A stretch of DNA of 64,000 nucleotides from Agromyces cavernae (GTDB lineage: Bacteria > Actinomycetota > Actinomycetes > Actinomycetales > Microbacteriaceae). The notes beneath the pieces are model-generated. The model did not search any database. It was not told where the DNA came from and saw only the letters and a program-made list of their open reading frames with translations. The position numbers and the translations under genes were made by a program. The stretch spans positions 32,441-96,440 of the forward strand of contig NZ_JAJNMP010000005.1 of assembly GCF_021044935.1 (NCBI RefSeq). Reading direction: 5' to 3'. Shown here in pieces: positions 27,482-36,489 of the stretch; positions within the stretch are counted from its first letter, which is position 1; every line of letters begins with the position of its first letter.

Positions 27482-28033
27482 TCACGCGGGCTGGTAGCGC
27501 AGGATGACCACGCCCGAGTCGTAGCGGCGCACGTCTGCGAGTTGGAATGGCATCTGGGGTGCGTGGTGCGAGATGAGGTCCGCAGGTTCGGTAGCGCCGA
27601 CGAAGAGTGGGTGCACCCAGATCTGCAACTCGTCGAGGAGCTGCTCGCGAATGAGGGTGCCAGTGAGCGGACCGAATCCGTACTGCACGATGTCCTGCCC
27701 TGGCTGTTCCTTCAGGTCGCAGACCAGACCGGGGAAGTCCTCGACCCGGGTGGCCGTGGTGTTGTTCCAGGCCGGGTCGGTCAGGCTGTCGGAGGCCACG
27801 AACTTCGGCAGTGCGTTCATCCGGTCGGCCATGCCGGTCTCGTCCGCGAGATTCGGCCACACCTCGGAGAAGCTCTCGTAGGTTCGGCGTCCCATGATCA
27901 CGGCGTCGACGCTGAACAGCAGGTCGTGTGCGTACTGTGCGGCGTCGTCGCTGCGGTAGCCGAAGGTCCAGTGTTGAGGGTCCTGGACCACACCGTCGAT
28001 CGACATGTAGGTCGAGTTGATCATGCGTCGCAT
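27482..28033 (-). CDS. Dihydrofolate reductase-family (RibD C-terminal-like) protein
   Basis: A 183-aa protein with MINSTYMSIDGVVQDPQHWTF-type substrate loop (shown in part), VIMGRRTYESFSEVWP, and IQYG/VQYGFGPLTGTLI near 120. This is the small single-domain YwjB/YyaP-like group, not classical FolA; substrates are unknown. AAGGAG precedes ATG 28033 by 7 nt. It sits 11 bp after the FAD-oxidase stop, so the two are an operon. Its N-terminus is closely mirrored by the truncated ORF at 29358-29504. Confidence 0.88.
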   Translation of the reverse strand: MRRMINSTYMSIDGVVQDPQHWTFGYRSDDAAQYAHDLLFSVDAVIMGRRTYESFSEVWPNLADETGMADRMNALPKFVASDSLTDPAWNNTTATRVEDFPGLVCDLKEQPGQDIVQYGFGPLTGTLIREQLLDELQIWVHPLFVGATEPADLISHHAPQMPFQLADVRRYDSGVVILRYQPA

Positions 28034-28044
28034 TGGTTCTCCTT

Positions 28045-29361
28045 CTAGGGGGTGGGCGGGATGTTCTGGTTGAGGTGGAAGACGTTGCCGGGATCCCAGC
28101 GGTCCTTCAGAGCGGTCAGGCGGGCGAGCTTGGCCGGCGGGTACGCCGCGCGGATGCCGGCCGCACCCTCGTCCGTGAGCACGTTGACGTACGCGCCGCT
28201 GGCGAAGGGGGCCAGGCGTGCTGCCGAGGTCCGTGCTCGCTCGATCCGTTCGGCATCCTCGGCGGGATCGGTCCAGCGAGTCGCGGCGACGTACTCGAAG
28301 GCCGTGTCGCGATGGCTGAACGCCGTGTCTTCGTCGGGCACATCAGCGATCGCGCCGCCATAGGCCTGCAGACTCGCCGCCACGGACGGGTCGTGCTCGA
28401 GCAGCGAATCGAACGCCGCGTCCGGCAGCTCTCGAAAGTAGTGCCCCTTCCAATAGCGGCGCACCGCGTGGCCTTCGACGGTGTCGTCGCGTCGCTGCAG
28501 CTCGACGTACGAGAGCTCGGCGATCCGCTCCTCGACCGGACGGCCGAGACTCCGCAGCTCGCGGGCGAGACGCCGGCCGGCCTCCGGGTCACCGACCCAC
28601 ACGAAGCCGACCGTCACGATTCCGTCGATCAGGGTCGCGGCGAAGGTGGCCTGTCGAGGCGCTGCGGCGTTGAGGTCCCGCCATGCGGTCAGGACGCCGG
28701 CGGCACCCTCGGCTGGGAAGTCGGCCTCGACGCTGAGGGCACGGGTGCCGACGGGGTGGAGTGTGAACTCGAACTCGGTGACGATCCCGAAGTTCCCGCC
28801 GCCGCCGCGCAGCCCCCAGTAGAGCTCGGGATTCTGGTCAGCGGAAGCGTGCACCAGATCGCCATCGGCGGTGACCATCTCGAACGAGACGACATTGTCG
28901 CAGGCCAAGCCGTGTTGCCGCGCCAGCCAGCCCATGCCGCCGCCGAGCGTGAGCCCGCCGACGCCGGTGTGCGACACATTGCCGGCCGTGGTGGCGAGGC
29001 CGTGCTCCTGTGCCGCAAGGTCTAGGGCGCCGAGAAGCGCGCCGCCTTGCACCCATGCCCGCCGTCGTTCGGGATCCACTCGAACGGCCGCGAGGGGGGT
29101 CAGGTCGATCATCATGCCGCGGTCGGGCGCGGACAGGCCGAGAACGCTGTGCCCACCGCATCGGACGCCGACCTCGAGGCCGAGCTCGCGGGCTGCACGC
29201 ACGGCGACCCGCACGTCGCCGACGCTCGCGCACCGCACGATCAGTTCGGGCCGACGGTCGACCATGGCGTTCCAGACCCGGCGCGCGTGGTCGTAGCCGG
29301 GGTCGTCGGGCAGCAGCAGGTGCCCGTCGAGGTCGGCAGAGGACAAGATCGTGGTTGTCAT
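28045..29361 (-). CDS. FAD-dependent oxidase, berberine-bridge-enzyme type
   Basis: A 438-aa flavoprotein of the PCMH/BBE class. The FAD histidine is in VRCGGHSVLG, the glycine loop is GGLTLGGGMGWLARQHGL, and LRGGGGNFGIVTEFEF follows. It ends in the BBE motif DPGNVFHLNQNI. Related oxidases act on sugars, alkaloids and other alcohols; the substrate is not readable here. ATG 29361 has GGAGAG about 7 nt upstream and overlaps the stop of the truncated DHFR-like ORF (ATGA), implying coupled translation. The divergent MocR gene is the probable regulator. Confidence 0.9.
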   Translation of the reverse strand: MTTTILSSADLDGHLLLPDDPGYDHARRVWNAMVDRRPELIVRCASVGDVRVAVRAARELGLEVGVRCGGHSVLGLSAPDRGMMIDLTPLAAVRVDPERRRAWVQGGALLGALDLAAQEHGLATTAGNVSHTGVGGLTLGGGMGWLARQHGLACDNVVSFEMVTADGDLVHASADQNPELYWGLRGGGGNFGIVTEFEFTLHPVGTRALSVEADFPAEGAAGVLTAWRDLNAAAPRQATFAATLIDGIVTVGFVWVGDPEAGRRLARELRSLGRPVEERIAELSYVELQRRDDTVEGHAVRRYWKGHYFRELPDAAFDSLLEHDPSVAASLQAYGGAIADVPDEDTAFSHRDTAFEYVAATRWTDPAEDAERIERARTSAARLAPFASGAYVNVLTDEGAAGIRAAYPPAKLARLTALKDRWDPGNVFHLNQNIPPTP

Positions 29362-29504
29362 GTTGTGGCTCTCCTCCGCACGCACGGGTTCACGCGAGAC
29401 GAGCCGGATTCCTTGTCGTGATCGACGAAGTCGAAGTGCCAGCGTTCCATGTGGTTGACAACGCCGTCGACTGTGACGATCGTGGAGTCGATGATTGCTC
29501 GCAT
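29358..29504 (-). pseudogene. Truncated DHFR-family remnant (48 aa)
   Basis: ATG 29504 with GAAGGA upstream opens MRAIIDSTIVTVDGVV and a WHFDF stretch. This matches the N-terminus of the intact DHFR-like protein at 27482 position by position (MR..I.ST....DGVV.....W.F). After about 31 residues homology stops, and the frame ends after an unrelated 17-residue tail in an ATGA overlap with the FAD-oxidase start. It is either a gene decayed by internal deletion or a retained coupling leader; the intact start signals favour continued translation. Confidence 0.65.
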
Positions 29505-29566
29505 GGTGGTGTTCCTTCTCGTGATTCGCGTGCCTCCATACTCGGTCGAGCGGTGATCCCGGTGAA

Positions 29567-29595
29567 GGTCCACCCGGGCGGCTGGATAGTGGACC
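29567..29595. promoter_or_regulatory. Candidate MocR operator in divergent region
   Basis: GGTCCAC (29567-29573) and its exact inverse GTGGACC (29589-29595) are separated by 15 bp. They lie in the 131-bp gap between the minus-strand oxidase operon and the MocR gene. MocR/PdxR regulators bind such spaced repeats; assignment here is by position. Confidence 0.55.
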
Positions 29596-29635
29596 ACTTC
29601 GACCTCCCCGAGGCCGTCTCGGGCGTGGTCCGCTG

Positions 29636-31051
29636 ATGGCGGTGCGCTGGTCGGGACCGACACCGGAGTTGCTCATCCCCCTCGAGCGTGGCGGCGGCCC
29701 TCTGACTGCCCAACTGCAGCGCGAGCTTCGACGCACCATCCGCGACGGCCGCCTCACCGCAGGAGAGCGGCTCCCGTCGTCTCGCTCGCTCGCTGCTCAC
29801 CTGGGCGTCTCGCGCGGGCTGGTCGTCGAGTGCTACGAGCAGCTCGTCGCCGAGGGATACCTCGTGACGGCCGCAGGCTCGGGCACCCGGGTTGCTCGGG
29901 AAGTCGCGGAAGCGACTCGCGAGCCACCGACGGCCGAGACGGAGGAGCTGCATCCGAGGGTGGATGTCGATTTCGAGTACGGCATCCCCGACCTCGCGTC
30001 GTTCCCGACGCACGATTGGCTGTGGGCGATGGCCGAGGCGGCCCGAACCGCGCCGAACGCAGTCATGGGCGACGAGCACGGCGCCGGGTCGGCACGGCTC
30101 CGAAGCGTCGTCACCGCCTACCATCGCCGAGTCAGGGCCGGAACCGCGGACACCGGCGACGCGGTCATCGTCGGCGGCTTCCGGCACGGCCTCAACCTCG
30201 TGTTCGGCGCCCTCGCGCGGCGCGGTGTCGACCTGGTCGGTCTTGAGAATCCGGGCCCTCGGGAGCACGACGTCATCGCCCGGCGGGCCGGACTCAACCC
30301 GGCGCCGGTGCGGGTGGACGCCGACGGTGTCGACGTCGAGGCACTGCGCCGATCCGGTGCCCGCGCCGTGCTTGTGACTCCCGCCCACCAGTGCCCCACC
30401 GGTGTGGCGCTCACCCCGCGGCGCCGACGCGACCTCATCGCATGGGCAGAGTCGGTCGACGGATGGATCCTCGAGGACGACTACGACGCGGAGTTCCGTT
30501 ACGACCGCCAGCCGGTGGGCTCGCTCCAGGGCCTTGCACCCGAGCGCGTGGTCGCCCTCGGGTCGGTGAGCAAGACCCTCGCGCCGGGGATGCGGATCGG
30601 CTGGATCCTCGCCCCACCGCGACTCCGCGATGACCTGGTACGGGCGAAGCAGTTGTCGAGTCGCGGCGTGCCGGCCCTCGATCAGCTCGCCCTCGCGGAG
30701 CTGATCGAGTCCGGCAGGTTCGACCGGCATCTGCGGCGGATGCGCACCGTGTACGCCGCCCGCCGGGCGGTGCTGGTTGAGACCTTAGCCGAGCGTCGGC
30801 CCGATCTCGCCCTGGAGGGGCTCGTTGCGGGATGTCACGCGGTGCTCCGGCTTCCGGATGGCGCGGACGAGGCTGCAGTTGCCGAAGAGGCGCTCACGGC
30901 ATCGGTGATGGTGAAACCGCTCGGCGCGTATCGTCTGCCGGACCCTCCTGATACCCGGCCGCATCGTCCAGCGCTGGTGATCGGCTTTGGGAACGTCGAT
31001 GAGACGCGAATCAAGCACGGTGTGGGGGTGCTCGCCGGAATCGTGCCGTAA
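29636..31051 (+). CDS. MocR/PdxR-family GntR-type regulator with aminotransferase domain
   Basis: A 471-aa fusion regulator. The N-terminal GntR winged helix (about 15-85) has LPSSRSLAAHLGVSRGLVVE. A fold-type I aminotransferase-like domain follows, with the PLP Lys313 in GSVSKTLAPGMRIGW and the DDYDAEFRYDR loop. Family members bind PLP or a PLP adduct and regulate vitamin B6, GABA or other amine pathways. It is divergent from the truncated DHFR/FAD-oxidase/DHFR operon and is probably its controller; the effector is unknown. Confidence 0.93.
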   Translation: MAVRWSGPTPELLIPLERGGGPLTAQLQRELRRTIRDGRLTAGERLPSSRSLAAHLGVSRGLVVECYEQLVAEGYLVTAAGSGTRVAREVAEATREPPTAETEELHPRVDVDFEYGIPDLASFPTHDWLWAMAEAARTAPNAVMGDEHGAGSARLRSVVTAYHRRVRAGTADTGDAVIVGGFRHGLNLVFGALARRGVDLVGLENPGPREHDVIARRAGLNPAPVRVDADGVDVEALRRSGARAVLVTPAHQCPTGVALTPRRRRDLIAWAESVDGWILEDDYDAEFRYDRQPVGSLQGLAPERVVALGSVSKTLAPGMRIGWILAPPRLRDDLVRAKQLSSRGVPALDQLALAELIESGRFDRHLRRMRTVYAARRAVLVETLAERRPDLALEGLVAGCHAVLRLPDGADEAAVAEEALTASVMVKPLGAYRLPDPPDTRPHRPALVIGFGNVDETRIKHGVGVLAGIVP

Positions 31052-31068
31052 GGCCTCGGGGGGTTGCC

Positions 31069-31380
31069 CTACCCCTCGGATCCGGCAAGCGTCCAGGGCA
31101 GGCCCGCCTGATGCCAGTCGACGATGCCGCCGTCGATGTTGACGGCGTCGAAGCCCTGGGCTTCGAGGTACTGCACCGCCTGCGCACTGCGTCCGCCGAC
31201 GTGGCACAGCACGTAGACGGTGGTGTCGCGCGGAAGTTCGTCGACGCGGGCCACGAGCTCGCCGAGTGGGATGTCGATCGTGCCTTCGATGTGCGCCCGC
31301 AGGTGCTCGCTCGGCTCTCGTACGTCGAGGATGACGGCGCCGTCGACCGCGTGCACGTCTGCTGGGATCACTGAGCGCAT
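31069..31380 (-). CDS. Rhodanese-like single-domain protein
   Basis: A 103-aa rhodanese domain. The catalytic Cys59 lies in VYVLCHVGGRSAQA, and the substructure ILDVREPSEHLRAHIEGTI is typical. The HVGGRS loop after Cys is slightly unusual (CxxGxRS is commoner). Such proteins carry persulfide sulfur for sulfur transfer or detoxification. Convergent with the MocR gene (17-bp gap). AGAAGGAA precedes ATG 31380. Confidence 0.9.
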   Translation of the reverse strand: MRSVIPADVHAVDGAVILDVREPSEHLRAHIEGTIDIPLGELVARVDELPRDTTVYVLCHVGGRSAQAVQYLEAQGFDAVNIDGGIVDWHQAGLPWTLAGSEG

Positions 31381-31525
31381 CGGGATTCCTTCTCGTAGGG
31401 ATGATTCGAGGCTACCTCCCGTCGCGGCCTCCTGGGCCCGATCGCGTCGAATGCCGAAGGGTGGAACCGGGACGGATGCGGCGATGCTTCCGAGGATTTC
31501 GCGGGTTTCGACTTAGGGTGTCGGT

Positions 31526-34500
31526 GTGTGGCGGCTGGATCGAAACGACGACGGGGATGAGTTCCCCGGCGTTCAGACTGACGCCGACGCCGCCGACCAG
31601 CCGACCCCGGATCCCATGCCTGACCACACCACGAGCCCCGACGGACTGAGCCTCGGCGACCCCGAACTCGTCGCGGGCAACGTCGCCGAACCGGCGTGGC
31701 GGCGCTGGAACGCCGAGCTCGCGACGGTCGGTGGCCGGTCGCCGCTCGTGCGCTTCGTCGACACTCCTCGCACCCGCATCGAGCTGTCCACGACGCATCC
31801 GGGCGGTCTGCCGCAGTTCATCACCGGAAGGTCGACCCTGCTGTCGAGCCTGATCCGCGACGAGCTCGCGCTGCGCAACGCCCGCCTCGCGGCAGCCGAG
31901 ATCACGCAGAAGGGCATCGAGCTGCGCTCGGTGCGCGGCATCGAGTCGGTGCACCTCGCCATCGGCCTCGCGTCGTGGCGCAATTCGGGCGAGGACTTCC
32001 TGGCACCAGTGCTGCTTCGGCCCCTCGCGATCCGCCGTTACGGCCGCGACTTCGAGCTCAAGCTCAAGGGCCAGCCGTTCCTGAATCCCGCGCTCGCGCG
32101 CGAGCTCCGCGATCAGTTCCAGATCACGCTCGATGCCGAGGCGTTCGTCGCACTGGCCATCACGAACGGCGTGTTCAAGCCGCAGCCGGTCATCGATCGG
32201 CTGCGCGGCCTCACGAGCCACCTGCCCTGGTTCAGCGTCGCGCCGAGACTCGTGGTGTCGTCGTTCGCCGAGGTGGGTCCCGCGATGGCGGCGGATGCCT
32301 CGAAGCTCGACCATCCCGTCATCGATGCGCTCGCCGGCAACCCGGCCGCCCGCGCGGCGGTCACCGCGGCGCGCGGCGAGCGAGCCCGGCCCGTCGCGCA
32401 GGACGACCGGCCGCCGTCGACCGACACGCTGCTGCTCGACGCCGATCCCGAGCAGGAGCAGGTCGTCGCCGAGATCGAGTCCGGGGCATCCGTCGTCGTG
32501 AAGACGCTGCCTGGCACGGGCGGCACCCAGACCATCGTGAACGCCATCGGCGCGCTCGTCGCCGGCGACAAGCGCGTGCTCGTCGTCGGTTCGCGGCGGG
32601 CGAGCCTAGACGGCATCGCGCACCGCCTCGGGCAGGTCGGGCTCGCCGGGGCGGCGGTCACCACCCCCGGTCTTCGCCGCGACCTCATCCAGTCGATCTC
32701 GCGCAACGAGAAGGTCGAACGGCCCCGCGTGGCCGACGTCGACGACGCCCTCGTGCGCTTGCGCAAGGTGCTGCTCGACTACCGCACGGCGCTCACGCGC
32801 CGAGACCCCGAGCTGCACGTATCGGTGCTCGACGCCCTCGGCGAGCTCGCACGGCTCGCGCTGGCGCCCGTCCCGCCGTCGACCACAGCGAGGCTCGACC
32901 ACCGCGCCCTCGTCGCGCTCGCCACGGGCCGCGACCGCGTCGCCCACGACCTCGCCCGCGCCGCCGCGCTCGGCGAGTTCCGCTACGGCCCCGGCGACTC
33001 GCCCTGGTACGGTGCCGCGTTCGCCACGTCCGAAGAGGCCACACGGGCGCACGATCTCGCCAGGCGCCTGAGCGAGATCGAGGTGCCCCGACTCCTCGAA
33101 CGAGGTCGTGCGCTCATCGCGCAGACCCGCCTGCGAGAGTTCGAGTCGATCGCCGAGCTCGGCGTGTTCCTCAGGCTCCTGCTCGACGTGCGCGAGACCC
33201 TCGACCGGTTCCATCCGTCGGTCTTCGACCGACCGCTCGGCGAGCTCATCGCCGCGACCGCGCCGCGCCGCGATTCGCCCGGCATGTCGGGCGCCAACCG
33301 CCGACGGCTGCGTCGCCACGCGCTCGAGTACGTGCGCCCGGGCGTGCACGTCACCGACCTCAACACCGCACTCCGAGGCATCCAGCAGCAGCGCACCCTG
33401 TGGCATCGCTATTCCGAAGCGGGGGCGATCCCGGGTGTGCCGGTGGGCATCGACGACGTCCACGTCGCGTTCCAGCGGGTCGCGACCGACCTCGCGACGC
33501 TCGACGTGCCGCTCGGCGTCACCGGTACGCCACGCCAGCTCGCTTCGCGCCCGGTTCGCGAACTCGTCATGACCCTCGCCGGCCTGGCCGCCGAGTCCGA
33601 GGTGCTCTCGAACCTGCAGGAGCGCACCGCGATCCTCGGCAGACTGCGTGATCTCGGCCTTGACCCGCTGCTGCTCGACCTCTCGAAGCGGCACGTCCGC
33701 GAGCGCGGCGTCGCCGACGAGCTCGAGCTCGCCTGGTGGCAGTCCGTGCTCGAGGCGGTCCTGGCCGGCGAGAAGGCGCTGCTCGGTGCGAACACCACGG
33801 TGCTCGACCGGCTCGAGGCCGACTTCCGCCTCGTCGACGAGGCGCACGCATCGGCCGCCGGGCCGCTGCTCGCGTGGCGCCTGGCCGAGAACTGGAAGGT
33901 CGCGCTCGTCGACCACCCCGAAGAGGCGTCGGCGTTGAAGCGGATCCTCCGCGGCGACCGGGTGCGCGTCGATGCGCTGCGCGAAGCGTCCCCGCACCTG
34001 TTCCGGGTGCTCGCGCCCGTGTGGCTCGCGTCGCCCTACGAGGTCGGGGCGATCGACGACGAACTCCGGTTCGACACGGTGATCCTCGTCGACGCCGGGG
34101 CGACGACGATCGCCGAGAACCTCGGGGCCATCCGCCGTGCGAAGCAGGTCGTCGCATTCGGCGACCCCGTGACCCAGACGCCGACGCTCTTCGAGACGGG
34201 CATCGACGATGCGGCGAACGCGCCCGAGCGCTCGACCGATCACGGGGTCGACGCACTGCACGCCGACTCGGCGCTCGCCAGGCTCGGCGAGCTCCTGCCG
34301 ACGCTGACCCTCACCCGAAGTTACCGTGCGGGCGGCGAAGACCTGGCCGAGCTGGTCAACCGCCGCTTCTACGCCGGCCGCATCGTGTCGCTGCCCTGGG
34401 CAGGAAGCTTCCTCGGCCACGGCAGCCTCGGCCTCCACTACGTCGAGGGCAACGGCCTGCCGGACGCCGTGACCGGCACGGTCGAGTCGACCGACTCCGA

Positions 34501-35308
34501 GGTCGCGAAAGTCGTCGAGCTGGTCATGGAGCACGCCGTCAAGCGCCCGCGCGAGTCACTCATGGTGATCACCGCGAGCACGCGGCATGCGGCCCGCGTG
34601 CACCAGGCGGTGCTCGCCGCGTTCGCGAAGCGCACCGACCTGTCGGACTTCATCCTGAAGGACCGCGCCGAGCCGTTCACCGTGCTGACGCTCGAGCAGG
34701 CGGTCGCGCAGAGTCGTGACCGGGTGATCTTCTCGGTCGGCTACGGCCGCACCCCGCACGGCCGGCTGCTGTCGAACTTCGGCTCGCTCGGCGAACCCGG
34801 CGGCGACCGGCTGCTCGCCGTCGGAATGACGCGTGCCCGGCGCTCGATGGACCTGATCTCGGCGTTCCGGCCCGATGACATCGATGAGAGCCGCCAGAGC
34901 CACGGGGTGCTCGCGCTCGCGAACATCCTCACCCAGACCGAGGCACGCGCCGCGGAGTCCGGCGCGGGCTCGGCCCCCGAGTCGATGCTGCACGACCTCG
35001 GCCGCCGTCTCGAGAAGCGGGGCATCCGCGTCAGTGTCGGCCACCGCGGCCGACTGGCGCTCGCCGCCGCCTACTCGGGCAAGGCCGTGGTCGTCGAGAC
35101 CGACGACGCGCTCGCCGGGCTCAGCCTGCGGGAGTCGCTGCGACTGCGCCCCGACGTGCTGCGACGTCTCGGATGGCACTACCTGCGCGTGCACAGCTTC
35201 GAGCTGTTCGGCAACCCAGATGCGGTTGCAGCGCGAGTGGCGGCACTGCTGGGCAAACCCGATGCACCCGCGCCCACCGACGACGAAGCGGCGATCGCTG
35301 GGCGATGA
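31526..35308 (+). CDS. Large SF1 helicase-like (DUF4011/Upf1-type) protein with degenerate ATPase motifs
   Basis: A 1260-aa protein. The order of motifs matches large UvrD/Upf1-like SF1 helicases of actinobacteria: an N-terminal region, a P-loop at 328-336, a long helical insert, motif II/III at about 849-885 (AFGDPVTQ), SYRAGGEDL (motif IV-like), and NFGSLGEPGGDRLLAVGMTRARR (motifs V-VI) near 1100. The P-loop reads LPGTGGTQT, with Gly333 where Lys is required. The DE of motif II is replaced by DA (856-857). ATP hydrolysis is therefore doubtful. GTG 31526 lies 7 nt after TAGGGT and may be leaderless; ATG 31616 is an alternative start. Confidence 0.82.
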   Translation: MWRLDRNDDGDEFPGVQTDADAADQPTPDPMPDHTTSPDGLSLGDPELVAGNVAEPAWRRWNAELATVGGRSPLVRFVDTPRTRIELSTTHPGGLPQFITGRSTLLSSLIRDELALRNARLAAAEITQKGIELRSVRGIESVHLAIGLASWRNSGEDFLAPVLLRPLAIRRYGRDFELKLKGQPFLNPALARELRDQFQITLDAEAFVALAITNGVFKPQPVIDRLRGLTSHLPWFSVAPRLVVSSFAEVGPAMAADASKLDHPVIDALAGNPAARAAVTAARGERARPVAQDDRPPSTDTLLLDADPEQEQVVAEIESGASVVVKTLPGTGGTQTIVNAIGALVAGDKRVLVVGSRRASLDGIAHRLGQVGLAGAAVTTPGLRRDLIQSISRNEKVERPRVADVDDALVRLRKVLLDYRTALTRRDPELHVSVLDALGELARLALAPVPPSTTARLDHRALVALATGRDRVAHDLARAAALGEFRYGPGDSPWYGAAFATSEEATRAHDLARRLSEIEVPRLLERGRALIAQTRLREFESIAELGVFLRLLLDVRETLDRFHPSVFDRPLGELIAATAPRRDSPGMSGANRRRLRRHALEYVRPGVHVTDLNTALRGIQQQRTLWHRYSEAGAIPGVPVGIDDVHVAFQRVATDLATLDVPLGVTGTPRQLASRPVRELVMTLAGLAAESEVLSNLQERTAILGRLRDLGLDPLLLDLSKRHVRERGVADELELAWWQSVLEAVLAGEKALLGANTTVLDRLEADFRLVDEAHASAAGPLLAWRLAENWKVALVDHPEEASALKRILRGDRVRVDALREASPHLFRVLAPVWLASPYEVGAIDDELRFDTVILVDAGATTIAENLGAIRRAKQVVAFGDPVTQTPTLFETGIDDAANAPERSTDHGVDALHADSALARLGELLPTLTLTRSYRAGGEDLAELVNRRFYAGRIVSLPWAGSFLGHGSLGLHYVEGNGLPDAVTGTVESTDSEVAKVVELVMEHAVKRPRESLMVITASTRHAARVHQAVLAAFAKRTDLSDFILKDRAEPFTVLTLEQAVAQSRDRVIFSVGYGRTPHGRLLSNFGSLGEPGGDRLLAVGMTRARRSMDLISAFRPDDIDESRQSHGVLALANILTQTEARAAESGAGSAPESMLHDLGRRLEKRGIRVSVGHRGRLALAAAYSGKAVVVETDDALAGLSLRESLRLRPDVLRRLGWHYLRVHSFELFGNPDAVAARVAALLGKPDAPAPTDDEAAIAGR

Positions 35309-35535
35309 CCGACGACGCGACGCCGCCGCGGCAGAGGATCGAGCGTGCTCCCGGTGGGGCCCGGAGAGCGCGACTCACGCCCGCGCCCGGCACCGACCCG
35401 TCACCGGAGGCGCCGGTCGCGCCCGAGCCTGCGCCCGACGCCGAGACGCCGGCGGCGACGAAGAAGGGCCGGCCCGGGTCATCCGACGATGATCGCCTGA
35501 CCCGTGACCGGCCCCCTCACTGGCGGCAGACCTAA
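35305..35535 (+). CDS. Small Pro/Ala-rich hypothetical protein
   Basis: A 76-aa ORF whose ATG overlaps the stop of the large SF1-like gene (ATGA), a sign of coupled translation. It is low-complexity: Arg-rich at first, then PAPGTDPSPEAPVAPEPAP, then a basic end. No domain is recognised. The last dozen codons lie in the first unit of a tandem DNA repeat, so the C-terminus may have been altered by repeat insertion. Confidence 0.5.
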   Translation: MTDDATPPRQRIERAPGGARRARLTPAPGTDPSPEAPVAPEPAPDAETPAATKKGRPGSSDDDRLTRDRPPHWRQT

Positions 35536-35636
35536 TCGGAGTGACCCGTGACCGGGCTGCGCCGCCGCTGGCGGCAGACCGAGTCGGAGTGACCCGCGAC
35601 CGGGCTGCGCCGCCGCTGGCGGCAGACCTGGTCGGA
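35498..35636. repeat. Tandem repeat, about 48-bp unit, three copies
   Basis: Three consecutive units (35498-35541, 35542-35589, 35590-35636), each starting TGACCCG(T/C)GACCGG and ending in a TCGGA block. Units 2 and 3 are nearly identical; unit 1 is shorter and more diverged. It lies between the SF1-like gene and the convergent ABC exporter. The block CCTAATCGGAGTGAC (35531-35545) differs at one base from the mscL 3' end at 38250-38264. Confidence 0.85.
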
Positions 35637-35655
35637 CGACATCGGCATCATGCCG

Positions 35656-36489
35656 TCATGCGCCCGTCGCGCCGGTTGCTGCGGGTGCGGCGTGGCGGCG
35701 GTAGAGCCGCAGCGACCAGACAGAGCCGGCGATGGCGATCGCGGCGCACCAGCCGATGGCCCACGCCGCGGCGGCGGGATCGGGCGTGCCGGAGAGGAGG
35801 CCGCGGATGGTGTTGATGATGGGGGTGAAGGGCTGGTGTTCGGCGAATCCCTGCAACCAGCCGGGGAGGGATTCGGTGGGAACGAATCCGCCGCTGAGCA
35901 GGGGGAGGAGCATCAGCACCAAGGGGAGGTTGCTGGCGGTGTCGGGTCGTCTGGCGAAGAGCCCGAAGGCGACGGCCAACGAGGAGAGCGCGAAGCCGAC
36001 GAGGAGGACGAGCGCTGCGAACCCGAGCCAGTGCAGCAGGTCGGCCTGGGGTCGGTAGCCGAGCAGGAGTGTGAGCGCCAGGAGCACGGCGATGGCGAGG
36101 GCGATCAGGATCGTACCCCCCGCGACGTGGCCGGCGAGGACGGAGCCGCGGGAGATCGCCATGGTGCGGAAGCGCGCGATGATGCCGGTGGTCATGTCCA
36201 TCGAGACCCAGACGGCGATCATCTGCATCGCCGAGGCTGCGGTCGTCAGGAGAATCGCGGGGGTGATGTAGCCGAGGTACTGGTCGCGGGTACCGCCGGC
36301 GGCGATGCCCGCACCGAGGGTTCCGCCGAGGACGTAGACGAACAACAGCAGCATGATCAGCGGAACCGCGATGATCATGAGGGTTCCGCTGGGGGCGCGG
36401 AGGTGGTGCAGGATGTTGCGGCGCAGCATCGTCACGGTGTCGCTGAACGGCTGCGGGCGTGCGGGGCCGTGGAGTCGTGCGGTGCTCAT
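35656..36489 (-). CDS. ABC-2 type exporter permease (DrrB-like)
   Basis: A 277-aa membrane protein with six hydrophobic helices. The ABC-2 family features are TVTMLRRNILHHLRAPSG before helix 1, TGIIARFRTMAISRGSVLAGH in the second loop, and the LPLLSGGFVPTESLPGWLQ segment. It resembles daunorubicin-type DrrB permeases, which form drug or lipid exporters with a DrrA ATPase. The start overlaps the ATPase stop by 4 bp (ATGA). Confidence 0.92.
   Translation of the reverse strand: MSTARLHGPARPQPFSDTVTMLRRNILHHLRAPSGTLMIIAVPLIMLLLFVYVLGGTLGAGIAAGGTRDQYLGYITPAILLTTAASAMQMIAVWVSMDMTTGIIARFRTMAISRGSVLAGHVAGGTILIALAIAVLLALTLLLGYRPQADLLHWLGFAALVLLVGFALSSLAVAFGLFARRPDTASNLPLVLMLLPLLSGGFVPTESLPGWLQGFAEHQPFTPIINTIRGLLSGTPDPAAAAWAIGWCAAIAIAGSVWSLRLYRRHAAPAATGATGA

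Noticed and set aside
28045..29361. Bicovalent FAD attachment (Cys in GLACDN as second link)
   Set aside because: The His site is clear, but I cannot place the second-link Cys with confidence from sequence alone.
32606..34534. 642-codon minus-strand frame inside the SF1-like gene
   Set aside because: Shadow frame; the sense frame keeps helicase-family motifs through the whole interval.
35498..35636. Possible CRISPR array
   Set aside because: Units are contiguous without spacers and there are only three; no cas genes. It is a simple tandem repeat.
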